A DNA stretch of 64,000 bases from JAXDAY01 sp034679345 (GCA_034679345.1 JAXDAY010000022.1:1-64000), one strand, 5' to 3'. Shown: positions 34,670 to 43,889, counted from the first letter of the stretch. The notes: a model not told the origin generated them from the letters alone. Made by a program: numbers and translations.

Positions 34670-36051
34670 CGCGCCGCAAGCGGAGCCTTCTCTGGACCTT
34701 CAGCGGCGCGTTTCTCCTCGTCCTCGTGGTGGGAATCCTCCTGCAGTGGCTCGTCATGGGCGTGGTGCTCCGTCCCGCGGTGCGAAGCTTCAACGCGGCT
34801 TCGCGGGAAGCCTTCGCGCGGGAGGTGGCCGCGGCGCTCTCCTCGGCCCTCGCCGCCGGCGAGGCCGACATCGAGGGGATCCTCGAGCGTGCCGCCCCTC
34901 AGAAACGCGGATGGGTCGCCGTCTTCCGCGACGCCGAGGGGCGGATCCACTCGTCGAGGCGATTGCCGGCTGGAGAAGTCGGGTCGCCGGAAGCACGAGA
35001 GCCCCGGGGCGGGGGCCGCGGGCGCTGGGCGCGGGGCGGGGTGGAAGTGGTCGCAAACGGCGAGACCGTGGGCCGCGTGATCGTTCTCCCGAGCCGGCGC
35101 GAGGGGCTTGTCATGCCGCCCGGGACGCCGATGCCGGGACTCCTCTTTCTGCCCGTCGCGGCCATCATGGCGGCCGTCGCGGGTCTGCTCCTGTTCCGGT
35201 GGGTTTCCCGGCGCGTGGAGCGACTCGAGCTGACCGTGCGGCAGGTGGCCGACGGCGATCTCGACGCGCGCGTCGTCGCTCCCGGACCCGATGAGATCGG
35301 ACGCCTTGGGGAGTCGTTCAACGCGATGGCCGCGCGGCTCAAGGAGTCGCGCGACTCGCTGGTCGAAGCCGACATCCAGCGCCGTCGTTTCCTCGCCGAT
35401 GTCACGCACGATCTCTCGACGCCCCTGACGACGATCCGCGGATACGCCGAGACGCTTCTCGATCCCGCCGTGCCGAAGAGCGGCGAGGAGACCCAGCGGT
35501 ATCTCCAGTTCATCCACGAAGAGGCGATGCGAATGGATGCGCTGGTGAGCGATCTTCTCGAGCTCGCGCGCGTCGAGTCGGGAAGCCTGCCGCTCGAGAA
35601 GGAACCGTGCGATCTCGGGGCGATCGTGGGCGGAGAGGTCGAGCGCTTGCGCGTGGCGTTTCGCGAGGCGGGGATCGAGGTCGTCTGGGAGCCTCCCGCG
35701 CAGCCGATCGTGGTCGAGGCCGATCAGCGCCGGATCGAGCGGATCGCATCGAACCTGCTGGGGAATGCGTTGCGGCACCTGCCCGGCGGCTCTGCGGTTG
35801 CCATCCGGATCGGCCGGGCTACGGAGGGGGGTGTGGAGATCGTCGTCGAGGACGACGGACCCGGATTCCGCAGGGAGGATCTTCCGTTCGTCTTCGACCG
35901 CTTCTACCGCGGCGATCCGGCGCGGCGGGCCGGGGGCACGGGGCTGGGCCTTGCGATCGTTCGCGGGATCGCGCGCGCGCACGGAGGCGATGCCCTGGCG
36001 GAGAACCGGTCCGGGGGCGGAGCGAGGGTGCGGGTGCGGATCGCGGGGTGA
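34666..36051 (+). CDS. HAMP-containing sensor histidine kinase
   Basis: 461 residues: first membrane helix (FSGAFLLVLVVGILLQWLVMG), a periplasmic region of about 110 residues with a Gly/Arg-rich stretch, second helix (LLFLPVAAIMAAVAGLLLF), HAMP domain (RRVERLELTVRQVADGDLDA), H-box DVTHDLSTPLTT with His248, N-box NLLGNALRHL, and G-boxes DDGPGF and GGTGLGLAI. GTG start overlapping the regulator stop (GTGA). The signal is unknown. Confidence 0.93.
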   Translation: MTRRKRSLLWTFSGAFLLVLVVGILLQWLVMGVVLRPAVRSFNAASREAFAREVAAALSSALAAGEADIEGILERAAPQKRGWVAVFRDAEGRIHSSRRLPAGEVGSPEAREPRGGGRGRWARGGVEVVANGETVGRVIVLPSRREGLVMPPGTPMPGLLFLPVAAIMAAVAGLLLFRWVSRRVERLELTVRQVADGDLDARVVAPGPDEIGRLGESFNAMAARLKESRDSLVEADIQRRRFLADVTHDLSTPLTTIRGYAETLLDPAVPKSGEETQRYLQFIHEEAMRMDALVSDLLELARVESGSLPLEKEPCDLGAIVGGEVERLRVAFREAGIEVVWEPPAQPIVVEADQRRIERIASNLLGNALRHLPGGSAVAIRIGRATEGGVEIVVEDDGPGFRREDLPFVFDRFYRGDPARRAGGTGLGLAIVRGIARAHGGDALAENRSGGGARVRVRIAG

Positions 36052-36072
36052 GGGGACGAGAGCTCCCGATCC

Positions 36073-36723
36073 CTACACCCCCAACCTCCCCGGCAGCTCC
36101 TCGATCGAGTCGATGAAGTCGAGCGCCGGCATCTCCCCGAAGTCCGCGCGGGCGCTTGGACCGGTCATGACGCCGATGAAGGCGATCCCGGCGTCCCGCG
36201 CCGCCGCGGCGTCGATCGGATGATCCCCGACATAGACGGCTTCCTCCGGCGTCGCGCCCAGGCGCTCGAGCGCCAGGCGCAACGCCGCGGGATCCGGCTT
36301 CGGCCGCGCGACCTCATCGGCGCCCACGATCGTCTCGAAGCGCCCCTCGAGCGCGTTTCTCGCGAGGATCTGCTCGATGCGGTAGCGGTACTTCGTCGAG
36401 ACGATCCCAAGGACCAGCCCCGCGGCCCGCATCCGCTCGATCGCCTCGTGAACGCCCGGGAAGATGCGCGTCTTCTGCGCCATCATCTGATCGGCGCGCT
36501 CGACGAAGGCCGCGCGAAACGCCTCGCCACGCGATGGATCCTCGATTCCCGTGAGAAGCCGCAGCACCTCGGGAAGCGAGTGGCCGATCGCTCTTCGGAT
36601 CGCATCCCCGGTCGCCGGAGCAAGCCCCAGCTTCTCGAGCGCATATGCCACGCACTCGACGATCGCCTCCGAGGAGTCGCCCAGGGTATAGTCGAAGTCC
36701 AGAAGGACGACGCGCGGCTTCAT
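36073..36723 (-). CDS. HAD-superfamily phosphatase (phosphoglycolate phosphatase-like)
   Basis: 216 residues. Motif I DFDYTLGDS (Asp9, Asp11), a helical cap, motif II VSTKYR, motif III RPKPDP and motif IV YVGDHPID give the complete HAD set of the Gph/PpaX type. Substrate not known. The ATG at 36723 overlaps the stop of the decarboxylase gene (ATGA), so the two are co-translated. Confidence 0.92.
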   Translation of the reverse strand: MKPRVVLLDFDYTLGDSSEAIVECVAYALEKLGLAPATGDAIRRAIGHSLPEVLRLLTGIEDPSRGEAFRAAFVERADQMMAQKTRIFPGVHEAIERMRAAGLVLGIVSTKYRYRIEQILARNALEGRFETIVGADEVARPKPDPAALRLALERLGATPEEAVYVGDHPIDAAAARDAGIAFIGVMTGPSARADFGEMPALDFIDSIEELPGRLGV

Positions 36724-38165
36724 CGCGCGGCGCCGATCTCGCCGGCGGTTCTGCGGATCGTCTCCCACGCTTTCTCGACGTGTCTCCGCTCGGTCAGGGT
36801 ACCGGCGATGCTCATGCGCAAGGTCAATCGATCGCGCAACCGGGTGTGCGTGAGGAAAAGCTCGCCGCTGCGGTTCAACCGATCCATCAGCTCCTGATTG
36901 ACCGCATCGCCCCCGCGGTGGCGGAAGCAGACGAGGTTCAGGGGCGGGGGCACGGCGATCTCGAAGTCCGGATCGCTCGCGACCCACGAGGCGAAGTCCT
37001 GGGCGATCCGCACATGCTCGCGCACGAGCGCTCGCAGCCCCTCGACCCCGTACCAGCGGATCACGAACCAGAGTTTCAGCGCCCGGAAACGGCGGCCGAG
37101 GGGCACGTGCCAGTCGCGGTAGTCGATCACAGCACCCGACTCGGTCGCCTTGTTGCGAAGGTACTCGGGCAGGATGCTCAAGGCCTCGATCAAGCTCTTG
37201 CGATCGGCCACATAGAAGCAGTCGCAGTCGAAGTTCGTGAACATCCACTTGTGGGGGTTGAAGCAGTAGCTGTCGGCCATCTCCAGCCCGGCCTGGATCC
37301 AGCGGTGCTCCGGGCAGAGCGCCGCCGTGCCCGACATGGCTCCATCCACGTGCAGCCAGAGCCCATTCTCGCGACAGATCCTCCCGATTCCGGGCAGCGG
37401 ATCGATCGCGTTCGATGAAGTCGTCCCCACGGTCGCCGAGACGAAGAAGGGAACAAGCCCCGCCGCGCGATCCTCCTGGATCCGCATCGCGAGCGCCTCG
37501 GGGCGCATGGCGAACGAATCGTCCACTTCGACGATCCGCAGATTCGAGCGCCCGATCCCCGCGATCTTGACCCCCTTCTCGACCGAGGAGTGGGCCTGGC
37601 TCGACGCGTAGGCGGTGAGCTTGCCGTCGCAGCCGCGCTCGTTGGTCGCGAGCCGGGTCGTCCGCTCGCGCGCGGCGAGCATGGCGCACAATGTCGCGCT
37701 CGATGCGGTGTCCTGGATCACGCCTCCACCCGCTCCGCTGGAGAGAAACGCGCGCGGGAGATCGAGCATCTCGACCATCCAATCGAGAACATGCGTCTCG
37801 AGCTCGGTGCAGGCGGGGCTCGTCGCCCAGAGCATCCCCTGCACGCCGAGTCCGGATGCGATCAGATCCCCGAGAATCGCCGGGCCGGATGCGTTGGCGG
37901 GGAAGTAGGCGAAGAAGTTGGGCGACTGCCAGTGCGTGATTCCAGGGAGGATCCGCGTGTCGAGATCGGCCAGGATCGACTCGAACGGCTCGCCCCTCTC
38001 CGGCGGTTTGGCCGGCAGTCCCGCGCGAATCTCGCCGGGCGCCACGCGGGAAAAAACCGGGAGCGACTCGACCCTCTCCTGATAGCGGGCGATCCACTCG
38101 ACCGCGAGCTGGCCGTAGCGCCGGAAGTCCTCCGGGCTCATGTGATTCCCGCCTGATCCGCTCAT
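36720..38165 (-). CDS. PLP-dependent aromatic-L-amino-acid decarboxylase family protein
   Basis: 481 residues of the group II decarboxylase family (DOPA/tryptophan/tyrosine decarboxylase type). The PLP lysine is Lys306 in FNPHKWM, followed by NFDCDCFYV; HWQSPNFFAYFPANAS and GTTSSNAIDPL are family landmarks of the active site. It probably decarboxylates an aromatic amino acid to an amine. The ATG at 38165 lies 5 bases from GGAGG; ATGs upstream and downstream are less well placed. The HAD phosphatase overlaps its 3' end. Confidence 0.92.
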   Translation of the reverse strand: MSGSGGNHMSPEDFRRYGQLAVEWIARYQERVESLPVFSRVAPGEIRAGLPAKPPERGEPFESILADLDTRILPGITHWQSPNFFAYFPANASGPAILGDLIASGLGVQGMLWATSPACTELETHVLDWMVEMLDLPRAFLSSGAGGGVIQDTASSATLCAMLAARERTTRLATNERGCDGKLTAYASSQAHSSVEKGVKIAGIGRSNLRIVEVDDSFAMRPEALAMRIQEDRAAGLVPFFVSATVGTTSSNAIDPLPGIGRICRENGLWLHVDGAMSGTAALCPEHRWIQAGLEMADSYCFNPHKWMFTNFDCDCFYVADRKSLIEALSILPEYLRNKATESGAVIDYRDWHVPLGRRFRALKLWFVIRWYGVEGLRALVREHVRIAQDFASWVASDPDFEIAVPPPLNLVCFRHRGGDAVNQELMDRLNRSGELFLTHTRLRDRLTLRMSIAGTLTERRHVEKAWETIRRTAGEIGAAR

Positions 38166-38243
38166 GGAATCCTCCATTTTGACCGCATACCAGCTCCCGT
38201 CCGATCCTACGGCGCGCATCTTCCTTGCGCAATCGCGAGGGGG

Positions 38244-38257
38244 GTGACCTAGGTCAC
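38244..38257. promoter_or_regulatory. perfect palindrome GTGACCTAGGTCAC, CRP/FNR-family-like site
   Basis: A 14-base perfect palindrome with GTGA/TCAC half-sites separated by six bases, the spacing used by CRP/FNR regulators. Its centre is 68 bases before the DUF438 gene start. A -10-like GTAACT at 38279-38284 would put transcription start near 38291 and the site centre near -40.5, the usual class II activator position. Also 79 bases upstream of the divergent decarboxylase. Confidence 0.5.
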
Positions 38258-38318
38258 TGCGCGACCGGACGCAGACGCGTAACTTCCAGCTTGTTCAGCC
38301 GAATCGAAGGGAGAGCGA

Positions 38319-39575
38319 ATGAGCGAGCTTCTGGACAACGCCCGGCGCCGCAAGGACCTCCTGAAACACATGATCCTCCAGCTCCACGACGGGGAGGCGC
38401 CGGATCAGGTGCGCGCCCAGCTCGTGCGCATGCTGGGCCAGGTGCCCTACGGCGATGTCGTCGAGGTGGAGCAAGAGCTGATCGAGGAGGGGCTTCCCTC
38501 CGAGGAGGTGCTGCGCCTCTGCGATCTCCACCACGCGGCCCTCGAGGGAGCGATCGATCTGAGCCACGCGCGCACTGCCCCGCCCGGGCATCCGGCGCAC
38601 ACATTCCGGGAGGAGAACCGCGCCCTCGAATGGGAGATCAAGGAGCTCGGCAAGCTCTACGCCTCGCTCGAAGGGCTCTCCGAGGACGCCGCCGCGAGCG
38701 AGCCGATGGCCGCGATCCGCGCGCGCTTCAACAACCTGATGGACGTCGAGAAGCACTATCTCCGCAAGGAGAACCTTCTCTTTCCTTTCCTCGAGAAGCA
38801 CGGGATCACGGGCCCCCCGAAGGTGATGTGGGGAAAGCACGACGAGACGCGCGCGATGCTCGCATCGGCCATGGAGGCGCTGACGGCGGTCGACTCCTTC
38901 ACCGCCGGCGAGGCGCGCGGGGTCGTCGAGCTCTTGGCCGAGCCCGCCTCCCGATCGATCCAGGAGATGATCGACAAGGAAGAGCAAATCCTCCTGCCGA
39001 TGTGCCTCGACACGCTGACCGAAGGCGATTGGCTCGAGATCGCGCGCCAGAGCCCGGAGATCGGCTTCTGCCTCTTCGATCCGTCCGAGGAGTGGAGGCC
39101 CGAGGGAGTCGAGCTCGGGCCGTACGAGGCAGTCCCCGAGGCGGGGCGGATCCAGCTTCCATCCGGAAGCATGACGCCGGTCGAGCTCGCGGCGATCCTG
39201 AACACGATCCCCTTCGATCTCACATACGTCGACGCCGACGACACGGTGCGCTACTTCACCCAGGGCCGCGAGCGGATCTTCTCGCGCAGCCGCGCGATCC
39301 TGGGTCGCAGGGTGCAGTACTGCCACCCCCCCGGAAGCGTCCACATCGTGCAGAAGATCCTCGACGATTTCAGGAGCGGCGGCCACGACCGCGCCGCCTT
39401 CTGGATCGAGCTCCGGGGCCGCTTCATCCACATCGAGTATTTCGCCGTGCGGGACCCGAGAGGCGCATACCTCGGTTGCCTCGAGGTGAGCCAAGACCTG
39501 ACGGAGAAGCGCGCGCTCGGAGGCGAGCGGCGGCTTCTCTCCTACGACGATCGGGAGGTGGAGCATGCCGGCTGA
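38319..39575 (+). CDS. DUF438 / hemerythrin-like / PAS protein
   Basis: 418 residues in three parts: an N-terminal DUF438 helical domain (about 10-80), a hemerythrin-like four-helix domain (about 90-220; EENRALEWE, EKHYLRKENLLFPFLEKHG, WGKHDETRAML supply His/Glu metal ligands) and a C-terminal PAS domain (about 285-405; DADDTVRYFTQGRERIF). Proteins of this type often lie in NO- or low-oxygen-responsive regulons and may sense O2 or NO at a di-iron site. It is translated with the DUF1858-DUF2249 gene (11-base overlap). The upstream CRP/FNR-like palindrome agrees with anaerobic or nitrosative control (inference). Confidence 0.9.
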   Translation: MSELLDNARRRKDLLKHMILQLHDGEAPDQVRAQLVRMLGQVPYGDVVEVEQELIEEGLPSEEVLRLCDLHHAALEGAIDLSHARTAPPGHPAHTFREENRALEWEIKELGKLYASLEGLSEDAAASEPMAAIRARFNNLMDVEKHYLRKENLLFPFLEKHGITGPPKVMWGKHDETRAMLASAMEALTAVDSFTAGEARGVVELLAEPASRSIQEMIDKEEQILLPMCLDTLTEGDWLEIARQSPEIGFCLFDPSEEWRPEGVELGPYEAVPEAGRIQLPSGSMTPVELAAILNTIPFDLTYVDADDTVRYFTQGRERIFSRSRAILGRRVQYCHPPGSVHIVQKILDDFRSGGHDRAAFWIELRGRFIHIEYFAVRDPRGAYLGCLEVSQDLTEKRALGGERRLLSYDDREVEHAG

Positions 39576-40095
39576 CGCGAAGGGCCCCATGATCACGCCG
39601 GAGACGCGGGTCGGCGATCTCCTGAGCGCCTATCCCCAGCTCGAGGACGTGCTGATCTCGCTCTCGCCGACCTACAAGGCGCTCAAGAATCCCGTCCTGC
39701 GAAGGACCGTCGCAAAGGTCGCCACGCTGCGCCAGGTCGCGAAGGTGGGGGATCTCCCGATCGGCACTCTGATCTCGCGTCTGCGCTGCGCCGCCGGACA
39801 GGAGGAGGCGGCGATCGCCGAAGAGGACGCGCCGGCCGCCGCGCCACGCCCCGATTGGCTGCGCGGCGATGCGGTCACGCGCTCATTCGACGCGCGCGAG
39901 GCGATCGAGTCCGGCGGGCACCCCATGGAGCGCGTCATGAGCGATCTCGCCGCTCTCGAGGCGCATGCGATCTACGAGCTCGTCACTCCCTTCGTCCCCG
40001 CGCCGCTCGTCGATCTGGCGCGGGCGAAGGGCTTCGATGGATGGAGCCTCCGAGAATCCCCGGAGATCGTGCGGACCTACTTCCGCCGGCGCTGA
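39565..40095 (+). CDS. DUF1858-DUF2249 protein
   Basis: 176 residues. The DUF1858 domain (ITPETRVGDLLSAYPQLEDVL, then SPTYKALKNPVLRRTVAKVATL) is joined by an Ala/Glu linker to a DUF2249-like domain (SFDAREAIESGGHPMERVMSDL; LVDLARAKGF). Both domains are frequent partners of DUF438 and hybrid-cluster proteins in anaerobic and denitrifying bacteria; their chemistry is not known. It starts inside the 3' end of the DUF438 gene, so expression is coupled. Confidence 0.85.
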   Translation: MPADAKGPMITPETRVGDLLSAYPQLEDVLISLSPTYKALKNPVLRRTVAKVATLRQVAKVGDLPIGTLISRLRCAAGQEEAAIAEEDAPAAAPRPDWLRGDAVTRSFDAREAIESGGHPMERVMSDLAALEAHAIYELVTPFVPAPLVDLARAKGFDGWSLRESPEIVRTYFRRR

Positions 40096-40212
40096 TCGCC
40101 GCCGGCAGCTCCGCATCGCCCTCGCGCGATTCCTGCGTGTGGCGACCGCGAGCGTTCTGTGTCACGATTCCTCCAGGGGCGCTGCATGTGACGCCGAACG
40201 GAGGGCCGACCG

Positions 40213-42507
40213 TTGGGGGAGTGTGAGCGGGCGCCGCGCCCGGCGCGGGGGGATGCGAATCGAGCGCGCGCCGCGGCAAGCGCGGCGGCCGCGGTCGTCG
40301 GATTCCTCATCGCGCTCTCCGCTCAGGCCGCCCCCTCCGCATCGATCGGCGACTCGGCGGCCGCATCCGCGCCTCGCCCGAAGATCGGGCTCGCCCTGGG
40401 CGGCGGCGGCGCGCGCGGGGCAGCGCATCTCGGGGTCTTCCGCGTCCTGGAGGAGCTGCGAATCCCGATCGACTACTGCGCCGGGACGAGCATGGGCGCC
40501 ATTCTGGGCGCCCTCTACTCCTGCGGCCTCTCCCCCGAGGAGATGACCGAGCAGATCGGCCGCACTGACTGGGACGCCATCTTCCACGACGCGCCATCGC
40601 GCCGCGACACTTCGCTGCGGCGCAAAGAGGAGGATCTGCTCCCCCTCTTCGGCTTCGAGCTCGGCGTCGAGCGCTACGGCATCGTTCTTCCGCCCGGGAT
40701 CATCGCAGGCCAGAGGCTCCAGCTCCTGCTGCGATCGCTCACGCTCTGCTCGATCGACATGGAGGGCTTTGACGAGTTGCCGATCCCGTTTCGCGCGGTC
40801 GCGTGTGATCTCTCGACGGGGGAGATGGTGGTCATCGACCATGGCGACCTCTCCGATGCGATGCGCGCCAGCATGGCGATTCCGGGCGCATTCACGCCCG
40901 CCCGGCTGGAAGGGAGACTTCTCGTCGACGGCGGGATCGTGCAGAACCTCCCGGTGGAAACGGCGCGCGCGATGGGGGCCCAGGTCGTGATCGCAGTCGA
41001 CGTCGGCTCGCCGCTTCCCGAGATCGAGGAATCCCGGCCCTCATTCGTAGGCGTCGCCGCCCGCGCCCTCAATCTCCTCACGCGCGGCAACTCCCGGGCA
41101 TCTCGCGAGGCGCTGGTTGCCGGCGACGTCCTCATCAATCCCGGGCTGCCCGGAATCGACATCGCCTCCTTCGGGAGCATGCTCGAGGCCGCGAAGGCGG
41201 GCGAGGAGGCGGCGCGCGCGAGGATCGAGGATCTCCGGCGCTACTCGGTCTCCGAGGAGGAGTATGCCGCCTGGAAGAGCCGCGTGCGCGGATGGGCGGA
41301 GGAACACGCCGGACGGCTACGAATCGAGTCGATCGAGGTGTCCGGCACGCGCCGCGTCTCGCCCGATCTCATCCGGCGGCGGATCCGGACTCAACCGAGG
41401 GAGCAGCTCGACATCGATGTTCTGCGCGATGATCTCGATCGGATCGCGCGCATCGGGGAGTTCGAGATGATCGACTTCTCCGTTACGGGACGCGAAGGGG
41501 CGCGCACGCTCGTCATTCGCGTCCGGGAGAAGTCGTGGGGACCGGGATACCTCTGCCCGGGCCTCGGGATCGAGGGGAACTTCGATGCGGAGGCCGACTT
41601 CCTCGCCACCCTTCTCTACAGGCGAGCCTTCGCGAATCGCCTGGGAGGGGAGTGGCGCGCGATCCTCGGCGTGGGAGATGTCCTGAGCCTCGACTCCGAC
41701 TTCGATCAGCCGCTCGTCGAGTCGGGACTCGTCTTCGTGTCTCCCTCCATCCATCTTCTCGACGACAAGGGGCGATTCCGCACGCCGGAGGGGCAGCCGG
41801 AGCTGGAGCGGATCCGCCGGGCGCACGGCCAGATCGATCTGGGGGCGCGTGTGGGAGAGGCGCTCGAGCTGCGCGCCGGAGCGCTGCGCGGCCGGATCGA
41901 AGCGGAGTTCGATTCCGGGCCGGAGACCCCGCGCCTGCGCGAGGAGTTGGGGGCGTTCGAGGGGAGGATCCTCTTCGACCGCCTCGATGAGTATCCGCTC
42001 CCGCGCGCCGGGAGCCGTCTGCAGGCCGATCTCACCCTTTCCCGCGAGGGGCTCGGAGCCGACCGCGGCTACGACAGGCTCCTCATCGCGCTGCAGCACG
42101 CTCAGAGCGTCGGCAGGAACACCATTCTCCTGCGCTCGATCTTCGGGACCGACTTCGACAGCGGACTGCCGCCCTACGACCCGCACACCCTGGGCGGGTT
42201 CCTGCGCCTCTCCGGGTTCGAGCCCGACGCGCTCGCCGGCGACGCGGTCACCTACGTCGCCCTCGCCTACTATCGTGAGATCGATCGCCTAGCCCCTTAC
42301 CTCGGGCGAGGGATCGTCGCGGGCTGCGCGGTCGAGGCAGGCGAGGTCTGGGGTCGGCTCGAGGCGTTCCGACCGCGGGATCTGCGCCCGGCCGGCCTGA
42401 TCTTTCTGGGCGCCAGGACGATTCTCGGCCCCGTGCACCTCGGCTACGGCCAGTCGGAGGGGGGAGAGAGGGCGGGGTATCTCTTCATCGGCAAGCCGTT
42501 CGACTAG
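40213..42507 (+). CDS. patatin phospholipase with POTRA and outer-membrane barrel (type Vd-like)
   Basis: 764 residues: signal peptide (AAAVVGFLIALSAQAAPSA), patatin domain (about 55-330) with the oxyanion loop GGGGARGAAHLG, nucleophile Ser93 in GTSMG and Asp239 in DGG, one POTRA-like domain (IESIEVSGTRRVSPDLIRRR), and a C-terminal BamA-like barrel ending in F at GKPFD. The order matches PlpD-type (type Vd) autotransporters, in which the barrel exports a lipase. The TTG start at 40213 lies 7 bases from GGAGGG; no other start is in frame before the signal peptide. Confidence 0.88.
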   Translation: MGECERAPRPARGDANRARAAASAAAAVVGFLIALSAQAAPSASIGDSAAASAPRPKIGLALGGGGARGAAHLGVFRVLEELRIPIDYCAGTSMGAILGALYSCGLSPEEMTEQIGRTDWDAIFHDAPSRRDTSLRRKEEDLLPLFGFELGVERYGIVLPPGIIAGQRLQLLLRSLTLCSIDMEGFDELPIPFRAVACDLSTGEMVVIDHGDLSDAMRASMAIPGAFTPARLEGRLLVDGGIVQNLPVETARAMGAQVVIAVDVGSPLPEIEESRPSFVGVAARALNLLTRGNSRASREALVAGDVLINPGLPGIDIASFGSMLEAAKAGEEAARARIEDLRRYSVSEEEYAAWKSRVRGWAEEHAGRLRIESIEVSGTRRVSPDLIRRRIRTQPREQLDIDVLRDDLDRIARIGEFEMIDFSVTGREGARTLVIRVREKSWGPGYLCPGLGIEGNFDAEADFLATLLYRRAFANRLGGEWRAILGVGDVLSLDSDFDQPLVESGLVFVSPSIHLLDDKGRFRTPEGQPELERIRRAHGQIDLGARVGEALELRAGALRGRIEAEFDSGPETPRLREELGAFEGRILFDRLDEYPLPRAGSRLQADLTLSREGLGADRGYDRLLIALQHAQSVGRNTILLRSIFGTDFDSGLPPYDPHTLGGFLRLSGFEPDALAGDAVTYVALAYYREIDRLAPYLGRGIVAGCAVEAGEVWGRLEAFRPRDLRPAGLIFLGARTILGPVHLGYGQSEGGERAGYLFIGKPFD

Positions 42508-42683
42508 CTGCTGGCGCGCGCCCGCGCCGGCATGCGACCACTCCGGCCGTAGCCATTGGCCTCCATCGCGTCGCTTCGCACCGAATCCCAACCCCCCGTC
42601 ACACTCCTGCCACAACTTCCGGGTACCGTGACTCCGAAGCGAGGGGCTCGAAACCATCCGCAACGAATCTCGAGGAGGATGCA

Positions 42684-43808
42684 ATGAACCGAACGACCCG
42701 TCGTTGGTGGGCAGCCCTCGCGGGGGTGGCCCTCGCGGGAGTGATTGGCGCCGGCTGCAAGGAAGGCGACTACGCGGCGAATCCGATGGATGAATCCGGA
42801 CGCGCGGCCCTGGACCGATCCGGGAGCGCGATCGGAATGGGGGCGCTCGCCGGTATCACGCCCGCCGAGCTCGACGAACGCCTCGATCTCAGCGACGAGC
42901 AGAGCCGACGACTAGCCTCGGCCTTAAGCGATTCCCGCAGGGATCGTGGAGACGAATGGGGAAGGCCATCGGGGCGGCGGGGCGGCTTCGCGGGCCGCGA
43001 TGGCAGAGCGGGCCGCGCGGGCCGCACGGGCCCCGCGATGCAGGGTCCGCCATCGCAGCCTCCAGTCCACGGTTTTCTCGAAGAGGCCGCTGGCATCCTC
43101 ACCACGGAGCAGTTCACGGAGCTCGCCGAGCTGATCCAGGAAAGGCGGGAGACCTGGCGCGAGCAGGCGGCCGCCGGCGGTCGAGGTCGAGGCCGCGGAA
43201 TGCGCGGACCGGGCGCCGGGGGTCCCATGGGGGCTCTCGGGCCAATGGGGGCGCGGATGGCGGAAGGGCTCGATCTGACAGAGGCCCAGCTGGAGGCGAT
43301 CCGCCCGATCCTGGAAGAGCGCGCCGAGGAGGCGAGACGGATCCACGAGCAGGTGAGAGAAGGGACGATTCCGCGCGCCGAGGTGCGCGACCGTATGCGG
43401 GCGAGCCAGGACGAGACTCGGGCCCAGATTCATGCGCTTCTGACCCCGAAGCAGGTGGAAAAGGCCAACGCGCGTCGGGAAGAGCGGACCGGCGATCGTG
43501 TGGAGAAGCGCCTGGAGCGGATGGAGCAGCATCTTGACCGTCGCGCCACCTTCCTCGACCGGGTCCTGGGACTGACGGACGAGCAGGCGGCGCGCGTCCG
43601 GGAGCTGATGCTCTCCACGGCGAAGGAACGTTCCGCGGTGATGACGCAGCTCCGAAGCGACGCGACGGATCCGTCTGCGGCAGGGGAGGCGATGGAGCGG
43701 ATCGAGAACGAGCTTGCCGCATCGATCACGGCTCTGCTGACCGACGAGCAGAGAATCCGCTGGGAAGCGGTGCGGAAGCTCATGCCGGGACGCGGACCGC
43801 GGCCCTGA
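42684..43808 (+). CDS. Spy/CpxP-like protein with repeated LTxxQ motifs
   Basis: 374 residues. An N-terminal hydrophobic segment ends at GAGC (Cys25), a possible but imperfect lipobox. Five LTxxQ motifs follow (LTTEQ, LTEAQ, LTPKQ, LTDEQ twice) plus an early LSDEQ. These are the hallmark of Spy/CpxP periplasmic chaperones and metal-stress sensors, which normally have two. Gly/Arg/Pro-rich linkers (about 95-125 and 160-190) join helical segments. The protein is probably periplasmic; chaperone or stress-sensing function is inferred. Start after GAGGAGG. Confidence 0.72.
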   Translation: MNRTTRRWWAALAGVALAGVIGAGCKEGDYAANPMDESGRAALDRSGSAIGMGALAGITPAELDERLDLSDEQSRRLASALSDSRRDRGDEWGRPSGRRGGFAGRDGRAGRAGRTGPAMQGPPSQPPVHGFLEEAAGILTTEQFTELAELIQERRETWREQAAAGGRGRGRGMRGPGAGGPMGALGPMGARMAEGLDLTEAQLEAIRPILEERAEEARRIHEQVREGTIPRAEVRDRMRASQDETRAQIHALLTPKQVEKANARREERTGDRVEKRLERMEQHLDRRATFLDRVLGLTDEQAARVRELMLSTAKERSAVMTQLRSDATDPSAAGEAMERIENELAASITALLTDEQRIRWEAVRKLMPGRGPRP

Positions 43809-43824
43809 CCGATCCGCGCGCGAG

Positions 43825-43858
43825 GGAGCCGCGCCGGGATGAGTCCCAGCGCGGCTCC
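43825..43858. terminator. hairpin terminator between convergent genes
   Basis: GGAGCCGCGC (43825-43834) pairs perfectly with GCGCGGCTCC (43849-43858), and GGGA/TCCC can extend the stem inside. It lies between the Spy-like gene and the convergent VOC gene. Only two T follow, so termination may be inefficient or assisted. Confidence 0.5.
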
Positions 43859-43889
43859 TTGGCTGCCGGCGCCGAGCGGCCCGGACCGT

